A model generated the notes under the pieces. It worked only from the letters and a program-made list of their open reading frames with translations. It was not told where the DNA came from and made no database searches. Positions 1 to 8,456 of a stretch of 64,000 bases of DNA are shown piece by piece. The translations under genes were made by a program, and so were the position numbers. The stretch covers positions 58,751-122,750 of the forward strand of contig NZ_JARBTM010000017.1 of NCBI RefSeq assembly GCF_029240175.1, given 5' to 3'. How positions within the stretch are numbered: position 1 is the stretch's first letter; each line of letters begins with the position of its first letter. The DNA is from Anaerosolibacter sp. GTDB taxonomy: Bacteria > Bacillota > Clostridia > Peptostreptococcales > Thermotaleaceae.

Positions 1-6
1 TGATTT

Positions 7-13
7 CCTCCTT
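7..13 (-). promoter_or_regulatory. Ribosome binding site of a gene beyond the left edge
   Basis: The minus strand reads AAGGAGG here, just after the stop of the last membrane-protein gene. This implies that the same operon continues with another gene whose start codon lies outside the window. Confidence 0.6.
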
Positions 14-28
14 AATATGCTCTAATAT

Positions 29-364
29 TTATAGAAAAGTTGACAATACATATGCACCGATGGCACCGCCCAAAATAGACGATAGGACCGTAGGCATGGC
101 TTTCCGTAAGCTTGCACCAGAGTATTTAGCTCCCGCCAACAACCCCACACCTGCTGCCCAGGCCATATCTACCCATGCCTCTCCACTTTGGTAGATCATT
201 CCCATACCATGGTTCAATGCCCAGGTAGTGCCCACGATAAAGCCTGCCGCCATCCATCCACCAATGGCACCCCATGTTTCTACCATCTTTCCCCAACATA
301 AACTAACTAAAAAAGGAAAGATAAATGCACCAACAAAAGTTGAGATTGCTAGTCCCACTGTCAT
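29..364 (-). CDS. Small membrane protein, Lin0368-like family (copy A)
   Basis: The protein has 111 residues and about three hydrophobic segments. It contains the motif ETWGAIGGWMAAG and then LNHGMGMI. It is a paralogue of the next gene upstream (ESYGIVGGWIAAL, LNHHIGIL). I recall this family as Lin0368, named in databases as a putative glycerol transporter subunit; the substrate is not visible here. The ATG at 364 is chosen because AAGGGAG lies 8 bases ahead of it. An upstream TTG at 382 would include that ribosome site. It is the last complete gene of a run that begins with the phosphoesterase. Confidence 0.75.
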   Translation of the reverse strand: MTVGLAISTFVGAFIFPFLVSLCWGKMVETWGAIGGWMAAGFIVGTTWALNHGMGMIYQSGEAWVDMAWAAGVGLLAGAKYSGASLRKAMPTVLSSILGGAIGAYVLSTFL

Positions 365-391
365 ACTCTGAGCTCCCTTCAAATCTATTTA

Positions 392-766
392 CTATGCTCT
401 TTTGCTTTCTTTTTCCTTGTCTACACCTTTTTGAATCATAGCTGCCATAATCCCACCTGCTAATCCGCCAAGGATTACAACGATTAGGGTAGGCATCGAG
501 TCTATCAAGGGCGTTATGGAACCTGCTGAGAATACGGGTCTTAATGTACCGCAAACACCTATAGCCAGGGCCATATCTACCCATGCACCCTCCTCAGGGT
601 TATGGAGTATGCCTATGTGATGGTTTAAAAACCACATGGTACCGATGATAATTAACGCCGCTATCCAACCGCCTACAATACCATAGCTTTCAGCAAATTC
701 TCCCCACACACTCATGACAAAGATACCCGCAATTGCGCCGCCAATCACTGTCTGGATATTTTTCAT
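392..766 (-). CDS. Small membrane protein, Lin0368-like family (copy B)
   Basis: This 124-residue protein has about three membrane segments and ends in a charged tail rich in Lys and Glu. It shares with copy A the pattern E(T/S)(W/Y)G-x-(I/V)GGW and LNH, followed by AWVDMA. Two paralogues side by side suggest a hetero-oligomeric membrane complex. It lies 13 bases after the phosphoesterase gene and 27 bases before copy A, so it is co-transcribed. The start is preceded by an AGGTGG-type ribosome site. Function is unknown; transport is inferred from the family name only. Confidence 0.75.
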   Translation of the reverse strand: MKNIQTVIGGAIAGIFVMSVWGEFAESYGIVGGWIAALIIIGTMWFLNHHIGILHNPEEGAWVDMALAIGVCGTLRPVFSAGSITPLIDSMPTLIVVILGGLAGGIMAAMIQKGVDKEKESKRA

Positions 767-779
767 GGTTCCACCTCTT

Positions 780-1490
780 CTATAAATGTCCTCTTAGGTT
801 ATCTGCAAATTTCACTGGCAACCCAGCATCAATCATTGCTTTTGCAGCCTTCTCATAATCATAGGCAATGTATCTTACTTCCGCGGTTACATGCTCTTCA
901 GTTACATCTACAATAATATAGGTTACCCTAGAATCCCCTTGAGCATGCTTTGGCTTCCCCACACTACCAGCATTAATGAAATGGATACCTTTCACAACCT
1001 GATGGAAGGGCTTATGGGTATGTCCAAAAATCAATACATCAAATTCGGCATTTTCGGCAATTTCTTCTAACTCTTCCGAGTTCTCATATAGGTATTCATT
1101 GTTTCTTCTTGTACTTCCATGGACTAGCAGTATCTTTTTTCCTTCTTCCTCAATAGATAGCTGCTTGGGTAATTCCTTAAGCCACTTTTTGTTTTCCATT
1201 GAAGTATGCTCCTGTGTCCAATGACGTACCTGGGCACTGGGGTCCATGGCACTCTTATCTTTGATATCAGCTTTAGATAACTCTTCGCCCACACGCTTAT
1301 CATAGTTTCCCTGTAATGTAGGTATTTGTCTGCTTCTAATATTTTCAATTACTTCATTGGGATAAGGCCCATATCCTACCAGGTCTCCCGTGCAATAGAC
1401 TTTGTGAATTCCATTTTGTTCTATATCCTTTAACACCATCTCTAAGGCATCCATATTTCCGTGGATATCTGAAATCACTGCAAATTTCAT
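780..1490 (-). CDS. Metallophosphoesterase, YfcE/MJ0936 type (copy 1)
   Basis: A cytosolic calcineurin-like phosphodiesterase of 236 residues. The metal-binding motifs are in order: DIHGN near residue 8, GDLVGYGP near 36, GNYD near 62, LLVHGS near 125 and GHTH near 157. The substrate is unknown. The ATG at 1490 has AGGAGT 10 bases upstream; a GTG at 1502 would overlap that site. It follows an arsR gene and precedes two small membrane proteins. A clear paralogue lies at 2000-2728, also behind an arsR gene, so the arsR-phosphoesterase pair is duplicated in tandem. Confidence 0.88.
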   Translation of the reverse strand: MKFAVISDIHGNMDALEMVLKDIEQNGIHKVYCTGDLVGYGPYPNEVIENIRSRQIPTLQGNYDKRVGEELSKADIKDKSAMDPSAQVRHWTQEHTSMENKKWLKELPKQLSIEEEGKKILLVHGSTRRNNEYLYENSEELEEIAENAEFDVLIFGHTHKPFHQVVKGIHFINAGSVGKPKHAQGDSRVTYIIVDVTEEHVTAEVRYIAYDYEKAAKAMIDAGLPVKFADNLRGHL

Positions 1491-1514
1491 AGTATTACCC
1501 ACTCCTTATTATCA

Positions 1515-1847
1515 CTATTTCATACAGTTCAACTTCTCCTCCGAAACATCTTTGATCACTTCGGCTGCAATACCAAGAATTGTCTTTATTTTTTCATCTT
1601 TAATCTCATAGTAAATAAATTTCCCATCCTGTCTAGCTTCTACCAGATCGCTCTCTCTCAAACATTTTAGGTGGTTGGATATTTTCGATTGACTAAAGCC
1701 TGTATAATCGATTATCTCTGTCACTGTTTTTTCTCCATCCATGAGGCTTTGAAATATGCACAGTCTGCTGTAGTCTGCAAATCCTTTAAAAAATTTACTC
1801 ACCAGCTTTAATCTCATAATCTCTTCATTGCCTAACTGTATTTCCAT
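1515..1847 (-). CDS. ArsR/SmtB family transcriptional regulator (copy 1)
   Basis: This 110-residue winged-helix repressor has the recognition region VTEIIDYTGFSQSKISNHLKCL and a wing around QDGKFIYYEI. The N-terminal helix carries the FADYSRLCIFQSL segment in place of the usual DPTR-x-R-x-x-IL. No ELCxCDL metal site is present, and only isolated cysteines are seen. It stands 24 bases before the downstream phosphoesterase and probably autoregulates through the palindrome just upstream. The effector cannot be read from sequence. Confidence 0.85.
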   Translation of the reverse strand: MEIQLGNEEIMRLKLVSKFFKGFADYSRLCIFQSLMDGEKTVTEIIDYTGFSQSKISNHLKCLRESDLVEARQDGKFIYYEIKDEKIKTILGIAAEVIKDVSEEKLNCMK

Positions 1848-1924
1848 GTTAATTCCCTTCTTCCCAAGCCTTGACTATTTTACCTATTATCATCCAACGC
1901 TTATGATCTTATGCTTACTATTAT

Positions 1925-1944
1925 ATATCATGATATTGTGATAT
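1925..1944. promoter_or_regulatory. Candidate ArsR operator
   Basis: ATATCATGATAT is a perfect 12-bp palindrome, followed by a second TGATAT half-site. It lies between copy 1 arsR and the stop of the upstream phosphoesterase gene. AT-rich dyads of this size are usual for ArsR-family repressors. Confidence 0.45.
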
Positions 1945-1999
1945 GTAAATGTATTGAGTGTTAAATCACTGTTAATTTCTCAAAACAATAGATTAAGTA

Positions 2000-2728
2000 C
2001 TAATCTACCTTGCCATTTCTTAAAACATCAGCAAACTCATCAAACAACTCAGAATCTTCAATCTCTCTAGCAACCGCTTCAACATCATAGGAGACTCTAA
2101 AAAAATTAGCAGTTATATCTTGATCTACCTCCAATATGCAATAACAAGCCCTATTGTCACCATCTTTGGGTCTGCCTACACTACCCGCATTTATAAACAA
2201 CTTGCCTTCCACCTCTCTGTAATAGGGGAAATGGGTATGTCCAAACACAATAATATCTTCTACAATTTCCGATACAATATCCTGTTGTTTTTCAATGTCA
2301 TCTTCAAAGACATAATCATTAATGGAAAAAGGACTTCCATGGGTTAACAGTATTGTGATTCCATTCACCTCTACAGTAATTTGTTCTTCCAACTCCCTTA
2401 AAAATTGTTTGTTTTCATCAGATGTATGTTCAGTCGTCCAGCTTAGAGAATTTTTTGTCCTAATTCTGTCTATCTCAGAACCGATGCTGCATCCGCAGGT
2501 GGGCAAAAAGAATCCAACAGCCTCGTCATAATTACCTAATATACATTGGATTTCTTTTTCTTTCATACATTCGATCACTTCATTTGGTCTAGGGCCGTAT
2601 CCTACCAAATCACCCAAACAATAAGTATCCTTCGTTGAGATACCTTTCTCCTCTATATCATTAAGCACTGCCCTTAGCGCTTCTATATTTCCATGTATAT
2701 CCGAAATGAATGCCATCCTTCTTACCAT
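2000..2728 (-). CDS. Metallophosphoesterase, YfcE/MJ0936 type (copy 2)
   Basis: This 242-residue paralogue of the 780-1490 product has DIHGN, GDLVGYGPRPNEVIE, GNYDEAVG, LLTHGS and GHTHFPYY, so all metal ligands are present. It differs by an insert with CGCS after GNYD. The ATG at 2728 has GGAG 9 bases upstream. It follows the second arsR gene across a gap that contains a hairpin, so expression may be partly uncoupled from that regulator. The substrate is unknown; a small phosphodiester or phosphomonoester is likely from the family. Confidence 0.87.
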   Translation of the reverse strand: MVRRMAFISDIHGNIEALRAVLNDIEEKGISTKDTYCLGDLVGYGPRPNEVIECMKEKEIQCILGNYDEAVGFFLPTCGCSIGSEIDRIRTKNSLSWTTEHTSDENKQFLRELEEQITVEVNGITILLTHGSPFSINDYVFEDDIEKQQDIVSEIVEDIIVFGHTHFPYYREVEGKLFINAGSVGRPKDGDNRACYCILEVDQDITANFFRVSYDVEAVAREIEDSELFDEFADVLRNGKVD

Positions 2729-2752
2729 TTAAAATCACTCCACTTTACAATT

Positions 2753-2779
2753 ATAAGCCCAGGAAACCCCTGGGCTTAT
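2753..2779. terminator. Hairpin between arsR copy 2 and its phosphoesterase
   Basis: An 11-bp perfect stem (ATAAGCCCAGG with CCTGGGCTTAT) and a 5-base loop. Only a short T-rich tail follows on either strand, so it is a weak terminator or attenuator, or an mRNA-processing boundary. Confidence 0.6.
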
Positions 2780-2855
2780 TTATTATATACCTATCTTGTT
2801 TGCACTTTATTCACAATCTTGGGAATATCAATCGTTCCTTAATCTCTCGATATTT

Positions 2856-3185
2856 TTATTCTTCTATACATTTTATGCTATTACAATCACAGGAGAATTT
2901 ATTGCAAATACAGTCCTTTGATGGCGTAGTAATCTTCTTGATAAAATCACAGGTTCTATCTATTTGATCTTGTTTAATCGAGTAGAATGACCACTTGCCT
3001 CTTTTTTCAACATTGATTAGGCCTACCTGTTGGAGTACCTTCATATGATGGGAAATCGTAGGCTGTGTCAGGCTTAAACCATCTTGAATGTCACAAGCAC
3101 ATAATTCCCCACAGGACAACATCTCTAATATCTTTAAGCGATTTTCATCGGATAGGGCTTTGAAAATCTCTATCTCCTCTTTCAT
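2856..3185 (-). CDS. ArsR family repressor with ELCACDI metal site and Cys-rich tail
   Basis: This 109-residue winged-helix protein has DENRLKILEML, then GELCACDI, which matches the ELCVCDL arsenite/antimonite site of classical ArsR proteins, and the recognition helix LTQPTISHHMKVL. The C-terminal tail carries six cysteines (around DCICNKF, SCDC and IKC), which suggests a second thiol-rich metal site. Binding of As(III), Sb(III) or another soft metal is inferred. It heads the tandem arsR-phosphoesterase array, and a promoter with an internal dyad lies upstream. Confidence 0.88.
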   Translation of the reverse strand: MKEEIEIFKALSDENRLKILEMLSCGELCACDIQDGLSLTQPTISHHMKVLQQVGLINVEKRGKWSFYSIKQDQIDRTCDFIKKITTPSKDCICNKFSCDCNSIKCIEE

Positions 3186-3223
3186 TTCTCACCAACTCCC
3201 TGTCATACATTGCTACTATTAAT

Positions 3224-3252
3224 ATTATCTATTGTACATAGATGATTGTCAA
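3224..3252 (-). promoter_or_regulatory. Promoter with overlapping operator for arsR copy 2
   Basis: On the minus strand TTGACA (3252-3247) and GATAAT (3229-3224) are separated by 17 bases. The dyad ATCTAT-N5-ATAGAT (3227-3243) fills the spacer and the -10 box, as expected for an autoregulated ArsR promoter. Confidence 0.6.
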
Positions 3253-3340
3253 TATGTTCTTAATAATATAAGGGCTAACCTTAAAATCTGCCCCTATACT
3301 ATTATTCTATTTAATTCATTACTTCTAATCATTCCACGTT

Positions 3341-3619
3341 TCAATCTTTAATATTTTCAAGTTTAAATCTACCAATCCCTTCAATAGCCATAAGAATTTC
3401 GTTATCGATTACATATTTATCTAGAATGATTTTCTCAATATATATTTCCACATCTTCAGTTATAAATACTTCAAAACCCACTAGCGATTCTGGTTTACCC
3501 ATCAAACCTGATGGTGCCTTGTAGGCAGCTCATCACCCAGCAATTACCGTTCGGACCGTCACATTCATGACGCCTCCCTTGTCCTGTATGTAGTTCTTGA
3601 GCCAATTTGATATTCGCAT
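3341..3619 (-). CDS. Putative double-selenocysteine small protein (CC/Se motif type)
   Basis: The frame reads 92 codons if the adjacent TGA codons 29 and 30 (3535-3530) are selenocysteine. The N-terminal part contains YIQDKGGV and then VRTVIAG, followed by Sec-Sec and AAYKAPSGLMGKPESL. The C-terminal part contains EVFITEDVEIYIEK and ends with a real TGA. GGGGGAG lies 9 bases before the ATG. I recall a HesB-like family called CC/Se motif (seleno)protein that has Cys-Cys at this place, and the pattern fits. A 6-bp hairpin with a GGTT loop begins 15 bases after the second TGA. The alternative is a pseudogene with a double stop, but both sides keep a coding frame. Confidence 0.66.
3499..3514 (-). 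promoter_or_regulatory. Candidate bacterial SECIS hairpin
   Basis: On the minus strand CCATCA-GGTT-TGATGG forms a perfect 6-bp stem with a G-starting loop. The loop begins 22 bases after the second TGA and 25 after the first. Known bacterial SECIS elements have an apical loop with an early G about 16-37 bases after the UGA. Confidence 0.55.
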
Positions 3620-3709
3620 GCTATACATCTCCCCCTTTTTTCATTTCATATAGCTATCTTTAGGCTTTACTCCTACAGTTTTCAAAAGTACATAAGGCAT
3701 TTCATAATT

Positions 3710-5779
3710 CTATTTTAACTGATTATTGGCAGATAGCAACTGGATAAATTGGTCTATATCAGAAGTCGGTATACTACAAGCGAAGTTTTCACACACATAG
3801 GCAGTGGCTTTATTTCCAACCATCCTCTGGTTTTTTGCGAAAGGAACCAAATCTTGCAATTTTAGATTTTCATCATTATAGATAACAACTGCAAAAGGTA
3901 AGAATCGCTGTTCCAGTTGAGCTAACATCCGTTTGGTATCTTCCTGCTCTCGCTTTCCTGCGATCACAATCCCCTTTGTATGCATGTTGGCAAACAGATA
4001 TGCCATCATAAAATGAGTGTAAGAATTGGGATTTTCCTTTACATTGCCCCCAAAGGTCTGGAATTGAGACATCGCCTTCTCTTCAAATTCTTTGTTTCCC
4101 GTCATTCTTGCCAGCCGGAGCATACAGTAAGTAGCTACAGAGTTTCCTGATGGGGTTGCGCCGTCATAAATCTCTTTTGGTCGCACAATCAACGACTCGC
4201 TATCTCCCCCATAAATGAAAAAGCCGCCTTCTTTTTCATCCCAGAAAAGACTGATCATATCGTTCGTCAACCCTATAGCCTTCTCAAGATATATTGTTTC
4301 ATAAGTTGTTTCATAAAGCTCGATAAGTCCCCAAATCAAAAATGCATAATCATCGATATAGGCGGGATATGCAGCTTCCCCCTCTCTATATCTGGCCAAC
4401 AGTCTTCCGTCTTCTCTTACCAATCGCTGCATAATAAACCCTGCTGTTTTTTTTGCAGCATGAATATAGGCAATATTGTCCAGCACTCTGCCTGCATAGG
4501 CAGTAGCTGCAATCATCAGCCCGTTCCAAGACGTTAGGGTCTTGTCATCCTTAAAAGGATGAATCCTTTGCTCCCGATAGTGGTAGAGCTTTTCTCTGCA
4601 TAGACTCAACTTTTCCTTCAATTCTGGGTCATTTTCTATCTTCCCTAAATCAACACCTATTAAATTGGGTATGCTCTTTCCTTCAAAATTTCCACCTTTT
4701 TTTATATTGTAATACTGGCTATATAATTCGCCATCATTTTTTCCAAGGACTTCATTTACCTCTTCCATATCAAATACATAAAATTTTCCTTCTTCACCTT
4801 CCGAATCTGCATCTTCTGCGGAATAGAATCCACCTTCCACAGGACTCATATCCCGAAGAATATAGGTCAATACCTTCTCAGCCACTTCAGCATAGCGATA
4901 ATTTCCTGTGACTTGGAATGCTTCTACATAGGCAATGATTAACAAGGCATTGTCATAGAGCATCTTTTCAAAATGGGGTACCAACCATTGTTGATCTGTG
5001 GAGTATCTAGCAAACCCAAAGCCTATATGGTCAAAGATTCCTCCGGCATACATTCCGTCTAAGGTTTTCTCTACGATTCCCAGTGCTTCCTCCTGACCCG
5101 TTGCCGCATAGTATCTCAGCAGGAAAGATAGGTTATGGGGTGCAGGAAATTTAGGCGCCTTTCCAAACCCACCGTATACAGGATCAAAGAAGTGCTTTAG
5201 TTCATTATAAGTAGTATGAATAATTTCTTTGTCCAATTCATCTCTATTGCTGTCTAGCACTGAGGTTTTTACAGCTTCGATAATTTTCTGGCTGGATTCC
5301 ACCAATTCATCCCTTCGATTTGTCCAAGCATCCTGTATTTGATTCAATAGATCAATGATCCCCGGCTGTCCATATTTGCTTGTCTTAGGAAAATATGTTC
5401 CTGCAAAAAAAGGCTTTTTCTCAGGGGTCAATATTACTGTCAAAGGCCATCCCCCTTGTCCAGTCATTGCCTGGCAAAAGCTCATATAGATATGATCAAT
5501 ATCCGGTCGTTCTTCTCGGTCCACTTTGATAGAGATAAAATGCTTGTTCAATACCTCGGCTACATCCTTATCCTCAAAACTCTCCCTTTCCATCACATGA
5601 CACCAATGACAAGTACTATACCCGATGCTAAGGAATATAGGTTTATCTTCGCTCACAGCTCTATCAAAAGCTTCAGCTCCCCACGGATACCAATCTACGG
5701 GGTTATGTGCATGCTGCAATAAATATGGTGATTTTTCTTGAATAAGCTTATTCGTATATTTGTATTCAGTCATTTTCAT
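3710..5779 (-). CDS. Thioredoxin-domain protein, DUF255/YyaL type
   Basis: This 689-residue protein has an N-terminal thioredoxin-like domain (residues about 5-170) with [18 protein letters not shown] and the active-site-like STCHWCHVM (CxxC). An (alpha/alpha)6 barrel domain similar to N-acylglucosamine epimerases follows to about residue 600. Length is normal for the family (B. subtilis YyaL, human SPATA20). Its exact reaction is unknown. Two ATGs (5779 and 5773) follow GGAG; either may start. It is divergent from the SRPBCC operon. A frame-broken piece of a second copy lies at 19069-19347. Confidence 0.9.
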   Translation of the reverse strand: MKMTEYKYTNKLIQEKSPYLLQHAHNPVDWYPWGAEAFDRAVSEDKPIFLSIGYSTCHWCHVMERESFEDKDVAEVLNKHFISIKVDREERPDIDHIYMSFCQAMTGQGGWPLTVILTPEKKPFFAGTYFPKTSKYGQPGIIDLLNQIQDAWTNRRDELVESSQKIIEAVKTSVLDSNRDELDKEIIHTTYNELKHFFDPVYGGFGKAPKFPAPHNLSFLLRYYAATGQEEALGIVEKTLDGMYAGGIFDHIGFGFARYSTDQQWLVPHFEKMLYDNALLIIAYVEAFQVTGNYRYAEVAEKVLTYILRDMSPVEGGFYSAEDADSEGEEGKFYVFDMEEVNEVLGKNDGELYSQYYNIKKGGNFEGKSIPNLIGVDLGKIENDPELKEKLSLCREKLYHYREQRIHPFKDDKTLTSWNGLMIAATAYAGRVLDNIAYIHAAKKTAGFIMQRLVREDGRLLARYREGEAAYPAYIDDYAFLIWGLIELYETTYETIYLEKAIGLTNDMISLFWDEKEGGFFIYGGDSESLIVRPKEIYDGATPSGNSVATYCMLRLARMTGNKEFEEKAMSQFQTFGGNVKENPNSYTHFMMAYLFANMHTKGIVIAGKREQEDTKRMLAQLEQRFLPFAVVIYNDENLKLQDLVPFAKNQRMVGNKATAYVCENFACSIPTSDIDQFIQLLSANNQLK

Positions 5780-5859
5780 TCATCTCCACATTTAGTATAT
5801 AGTTTATTATTACCTATAATTCGAATAATAAATTTAGAAATGCTTTATTCGCTTTTGAC

Positions 5860-5913
5860 TTGACATGCAACCAAAAGGTGTCATATAATTACATTACGAA
5901 ACCAAATGGTTTC
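5860..5913 (+). promoter_or_regulatory. Promoter and ArsR-type operator of the SRPBCC operon
   Basis: TTGACA (5860-5865) and TATAAT (5884-5889) have an 18-base spacer. Just downstream is the perfect palindrome GAAACCAAATGGTTTC (5898-5913). Dyads with AACCAAATGGTT are typical for the ArsR partners of SRPBCC genes. The spacer itself holds a related ACCAAAAGGT. Confidence 0.75.
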
Positions 5914-5940
5914 ACATCAACTTCACAAGGAGGTAAACGA

Positions 5941-6384
5941 ATGAAAGAAAGACTCCATGGAAAACTGCCTGATATCGAGCGAACTATCCTAATGGATGCT
6001 CCGATTGAAAAAGTTTGGAAGGCAATATCCACATCTGAAGGACTGGCAGTATGGTTTATGCCTAACGATTTTCTACCTGTTGTAGGACATGAGTTTACAT
6101 TTATCTCCCAACCTAGAGGTGATTGGGACGGAATCGTACATTGCAAGGTGATGGAACTAGACCCACCTACACGTCTTGGTTTTACATGGTGTGGTAATAA
6201 TATGGAACAATATGTTTCTTTTGAATTAAAGGAATTGGAAGGCAAAACCCAGTTTAAACTTGTGCATGCCGGCTGGTTTGAGGAACATGGGTTTATACGG
6301 GACACCATGTACGATGGATGGGGTTATATTTTAGAAGACTTAAGCAAAAAGCTGGGTGATAAAAATGGCGGATATCTCTCCTAA
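5941..6384 (+). CDS. SRPBCC (AHSA1-like) domain protein
   Basis: This 147-residue START/Bet v1-like fold protein begins with ERTILMDAPIEKVWKAIS and continues with AVWFMPNDF, GFTWCG and TMYDGWGYIL near the end, all typical of AHSA1/CalC-type ligand-binding proteins in Firmicutes. AAGGAGG lies 7 bases ahead of the ATG at 5941; longer versions upstream would run through the promoter. The downstream arsR start lies inside its 3' end (20-base overlap), so the two are translationally coupled. The ligand is unknown. Confidence 0.88.
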   Translation: MKERLHGKLPDIERTILMDAPIEKVWKAISTSEGLAVWFMPNDFLPVVGHEFTFISQPRGDWDGIVHCKVMELDPPTRLGFTWCGNNMEQYVSFELKELEGKTQFKLVHAGWFEEHGFIRDTMYDGWGYILEDLSKKLGDKNGGYLS

Positions 6385-6685
6385 GCATGATGTATTTCAA
6401 GCAATCGCTGACCCTACCCGTCGAGAACTGCTGAGCTTATTATCAGATCAAGAGATGTCTGTTACTATAATAAGTGAACATTTTCCTATTAGTCGCACAG
6501 CAGTTTCCAAGCATCTACATGTTTTAGCAGATGCAGGGCTTGTAAGCGAAAGGAAGGTCGGACGTGAAACAAGGTACAAACTCCAACCCGAGCCTCTGAT
6601 GGAGCTAAAGCAATGGCTTTCCTACTATGAAAGGTTCTGGGATAATAAGCTTGCCAAACTTAAAAAATTTGTGGAAGCTGATTAA
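6365..6685 (+). CDS. ArsR family regulator of the SRPBCC operon (SdpR-like)
   Basis: This 106-residue winged-helix protein has the typical DPTRRELLSLL opening, the recognition helix SRTAVSKHLHVL and a wing with GRETRYKL. The tail has KQWLSYYERFWDNKL, which is characteristic of ArsR proteins paired with SRPBCC genes. There are no metal-binding cysteines. The ATG at 6365 is preferred over the GTG at 6356. The same tail is preserved almost unchanged, without the rest of the gene, at 19658-19744, which shows an ancient duplication. Confidence 0.9.
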   Translation: MADISPKHDVFQAIADPTRRELLSLLSDQEMSVTIISEHFPISRTAVSKHLHVLADAGLVSERKVGRETRYKLQPEPLMELKQWLSYYERFWDNKLAKLKKFVEAD

Positions 6686-6708
6686 TAATGTAGAAGAGAT
6701 CAATTGAT

Positions 6709-6765
6709 ATGAAAAAAATTATATCTACTATTGGCAAAGAAAATTGAAAAACTTTGGCTTTTTTA
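6709..6765 (+). pseudogene. Remnant N-terminus of a VOC-family gene
   Basis: The frame starts MKKIISTIGKEN, then a stop, and aligns with MKRIVPNISVEN-C at the start of the intact VOC gene at 19768. The Cys codon TGT has become TGA. After about 20 codons the homology is lost and runs straight into the operon terminator. It is the deleted third gene of this operon copy. Confidence 0.7.
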
Positions 6766-6778
6766 GAGTACATCCCTG

Positions 6779-6825
6779 GCTCGCTTTACACCCTTCCATC
6801 TGGAAACGTGAACGGCGAGCTTTTT
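6779..6825 (+). terminator. Terminator of the SRPBCC-arsR operon
   Basis: GCTCGC pairs with GCGAGC, with an inner TTCCA/TGGAA hairpin, and TTTTT follows. It is homologous to the terminator after the VOC gene at 20214-20259, which supports the operon duplication. Confidence 0.7.
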
Positions 6826-6994
6826 GCTGTGGTTATAGTAACTGGATTGACACCAGTTGCAAGCTGCATGAACTACCATATATCTTTCTACCTATTTCCA
6901 TTAATACTCAAAATAAGAACCTGTAAATTGGCCTTCACATATAATATTAGTGATTTATTTCTAGATAGGAATAGGAAAAGATATGGAGGTAGCT

Positions 6995-8215
6995 ATGAAG
7001 ACTAAGATTATTCTCGTCTTGACTAGTATTTGTTTTATTTTTGCAAGCCTACCTGCTGCCGCTGTGGAGTATAATTATAAAAATCTTGAAATTGTTCATC
7101 CCTATGAACCCATTACGTATCACCACATGGTAACCATGATTGAAGAACTAGAGGAAAATTTTTCTGAATTAGTGACCTGGGAAAGCCTTGGAAAATCATG
7201 GGATAATAGAGATATTATACTTCTAAAACTTGGAAAGGGTGATACACTTATACACATCAATGGTAGTGTCCATGCAAGGGAGAGAATTACCACAAATATT
7301 ATATTAAAGAATATAGAAGATTATTGTAATGCCTATTATTCTAAGAAAATTATTAAACGATATGATGTAAAAAAACTTTTGGATCAAGTAACTATTTATT
7401 TTGTCCCCATGGCTAATCCTGATGGTGTAGATTACACCATTCTAGGAGAAGCTGCTGTCAGAGACGCTACTTTAAGAGAGAACTTAGCCTCCATAGCTAG
7501 CTTCGATCGGTCACCCTATTTTTCGGGCATAAATAGGTGGAAGGCCAATATCAAAGGAGTCGACATTAATAAGCAATGGAACTTTGGCTGGGAGGAGAAG
7601 GAATTACCCAATCCAATGAAGCCTTCGAATTCTTATTACAAGGGAGCCTATCCCCATAGCGAACCTGAAACCCAGGCATTAGAGACATTAAGCCTTAAGC
7701 ATCCCTTTATGATTTACTGCTCCTATCACACCCAGGGCAGTCTTTTTTACTGGTATAAATATCAAACTATGGATGATTTAGCAGAGGTAATCCATATCAG
7801 TAAAAAAATTACTCATATCACAGGCTTTCAACCTTTTCCTTCCTACAGCAGCATTCCTAAAAATTTTTCTTCCTATAAGGGCTTTACCGACTGGACTGCT
7901 GCGGAACTAAAAAAACCCTCTTTTACAATTGAATTTGCTAGAGGGTCCTATAGTGAAAAAAACTTTGACAAAATCTATGAGCCAAGTATTGGACTTCCCC
8001 TCATGCTTGCAGAAGAAGCCTTGGAGTTACGACAACAATATAAATATTGGGTATACTTTGATGAGGCTTTTGTTCAAAGGTTTAAAAGGCTAGAAGATGC
8101 AATAAACCATATAGAAAAGTACAAAAATCCAGTGATCCATGGCGTAGTATTAAAAAATGGTAATACAGAGTATGTTAGTCCAACAAAATCTACTTCAGAT
8201 ACCAATGAAATATGA
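6995..8215 (+). CDS. Secreted M14-family zinc carboxypeptidase
   Basis: This 406-residue protein has a signal peptide (MKTKIILVLTSICFIFASLPAAA). The M14 motifs follow in order: zinc ligands HARE near residue 90, substrate region NPDGVDYT, GVDINKQWNFGW in place of the usual GVDLNRNF, third zinc ligand in CSYHTQG, and catalytic Glu in FTIEFARG. It resembles gamma-D-glutamyl-diamino acid endopeptidases that act on peptidoglycan, but it lacks LysM or other wall-binding domains. GGAGG lies 5 bases before the ATG at 6995; the earlier ATG at 6983 overlaps that site. It is monocistronic. Confidence 0.88.
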   Translation: MKTKIILVLTSICFIFASLPAAAVEYNYKNLEIVHPYEPITYHHMVTMIEELEENFSELVTWESLGKSWDNRDIILLKLGKGDTLIHINGSVHARERITTNIILKNIEDYCNAYYSKKIIKRYDVKKLLDQVTIYFVPMANPDGVDYTILGEAAVRDATLRENLASIASFDRSPYFSGINRWKANIKGVDINKQWNFGWEEKELPNPMKPSNSYYKGAYPHSEPETQALETLSLKHPFMIYCSYHTQGSLFYWYKYQTMDDLAEVIHISKKITHITGFQPFPSYSSIPKNFSSYKGFTDWTAAELKKPSFTIEFARGSYSEKNFDKIYEPSIGLPLMLAEEALELRQQYKYWVYFDEAFVQRFKRLEDAINHIEKYKNPVIHGVVLKNGNTEYVSPTKSTSDTNEI

Positions 8216-8383
8216 TGGTGAACTCATTGCTAACATATTGTCACCTTCTTGACTTCCCATTTTATGATGTAATTTTTTATTTTTATGATTTGTACTATGA
8301 AAAAAATCCATTTATCTTTATTAGTATATGAAAATATTTGATTTTCACAGTGTAAAGAGGGTATTAATTCAACAAAGAAATAG

Positions 8384-8400
8384 TAAGTTAACTAACTAAA
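8384..8400. promoter_or_regulatory. Candidate MarR operator upstream of the flavoprotein gene
   Basis: TAAGTTAACTAACTAAA occurs here; 16 of its 17 bases recur in reverse complement at 9654-9670, directly upstream of the marR gene. A shared operator is inferred. Confidence 0.65.
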
Positions 8401-8456
8401 TTCTTAATTAAATCCGCTGCTATTTCAAATAAAACCATCATGAAGGGAGAATCGTT

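Noticed and set aside
6709..6990. In-frame TGA in the VOC remnant read as selenocysteine
   Set aside because: The downstream part has no homology to the VOC protein and passes straight into the terminator, so it is a truncated gene, not a selenoprotein.
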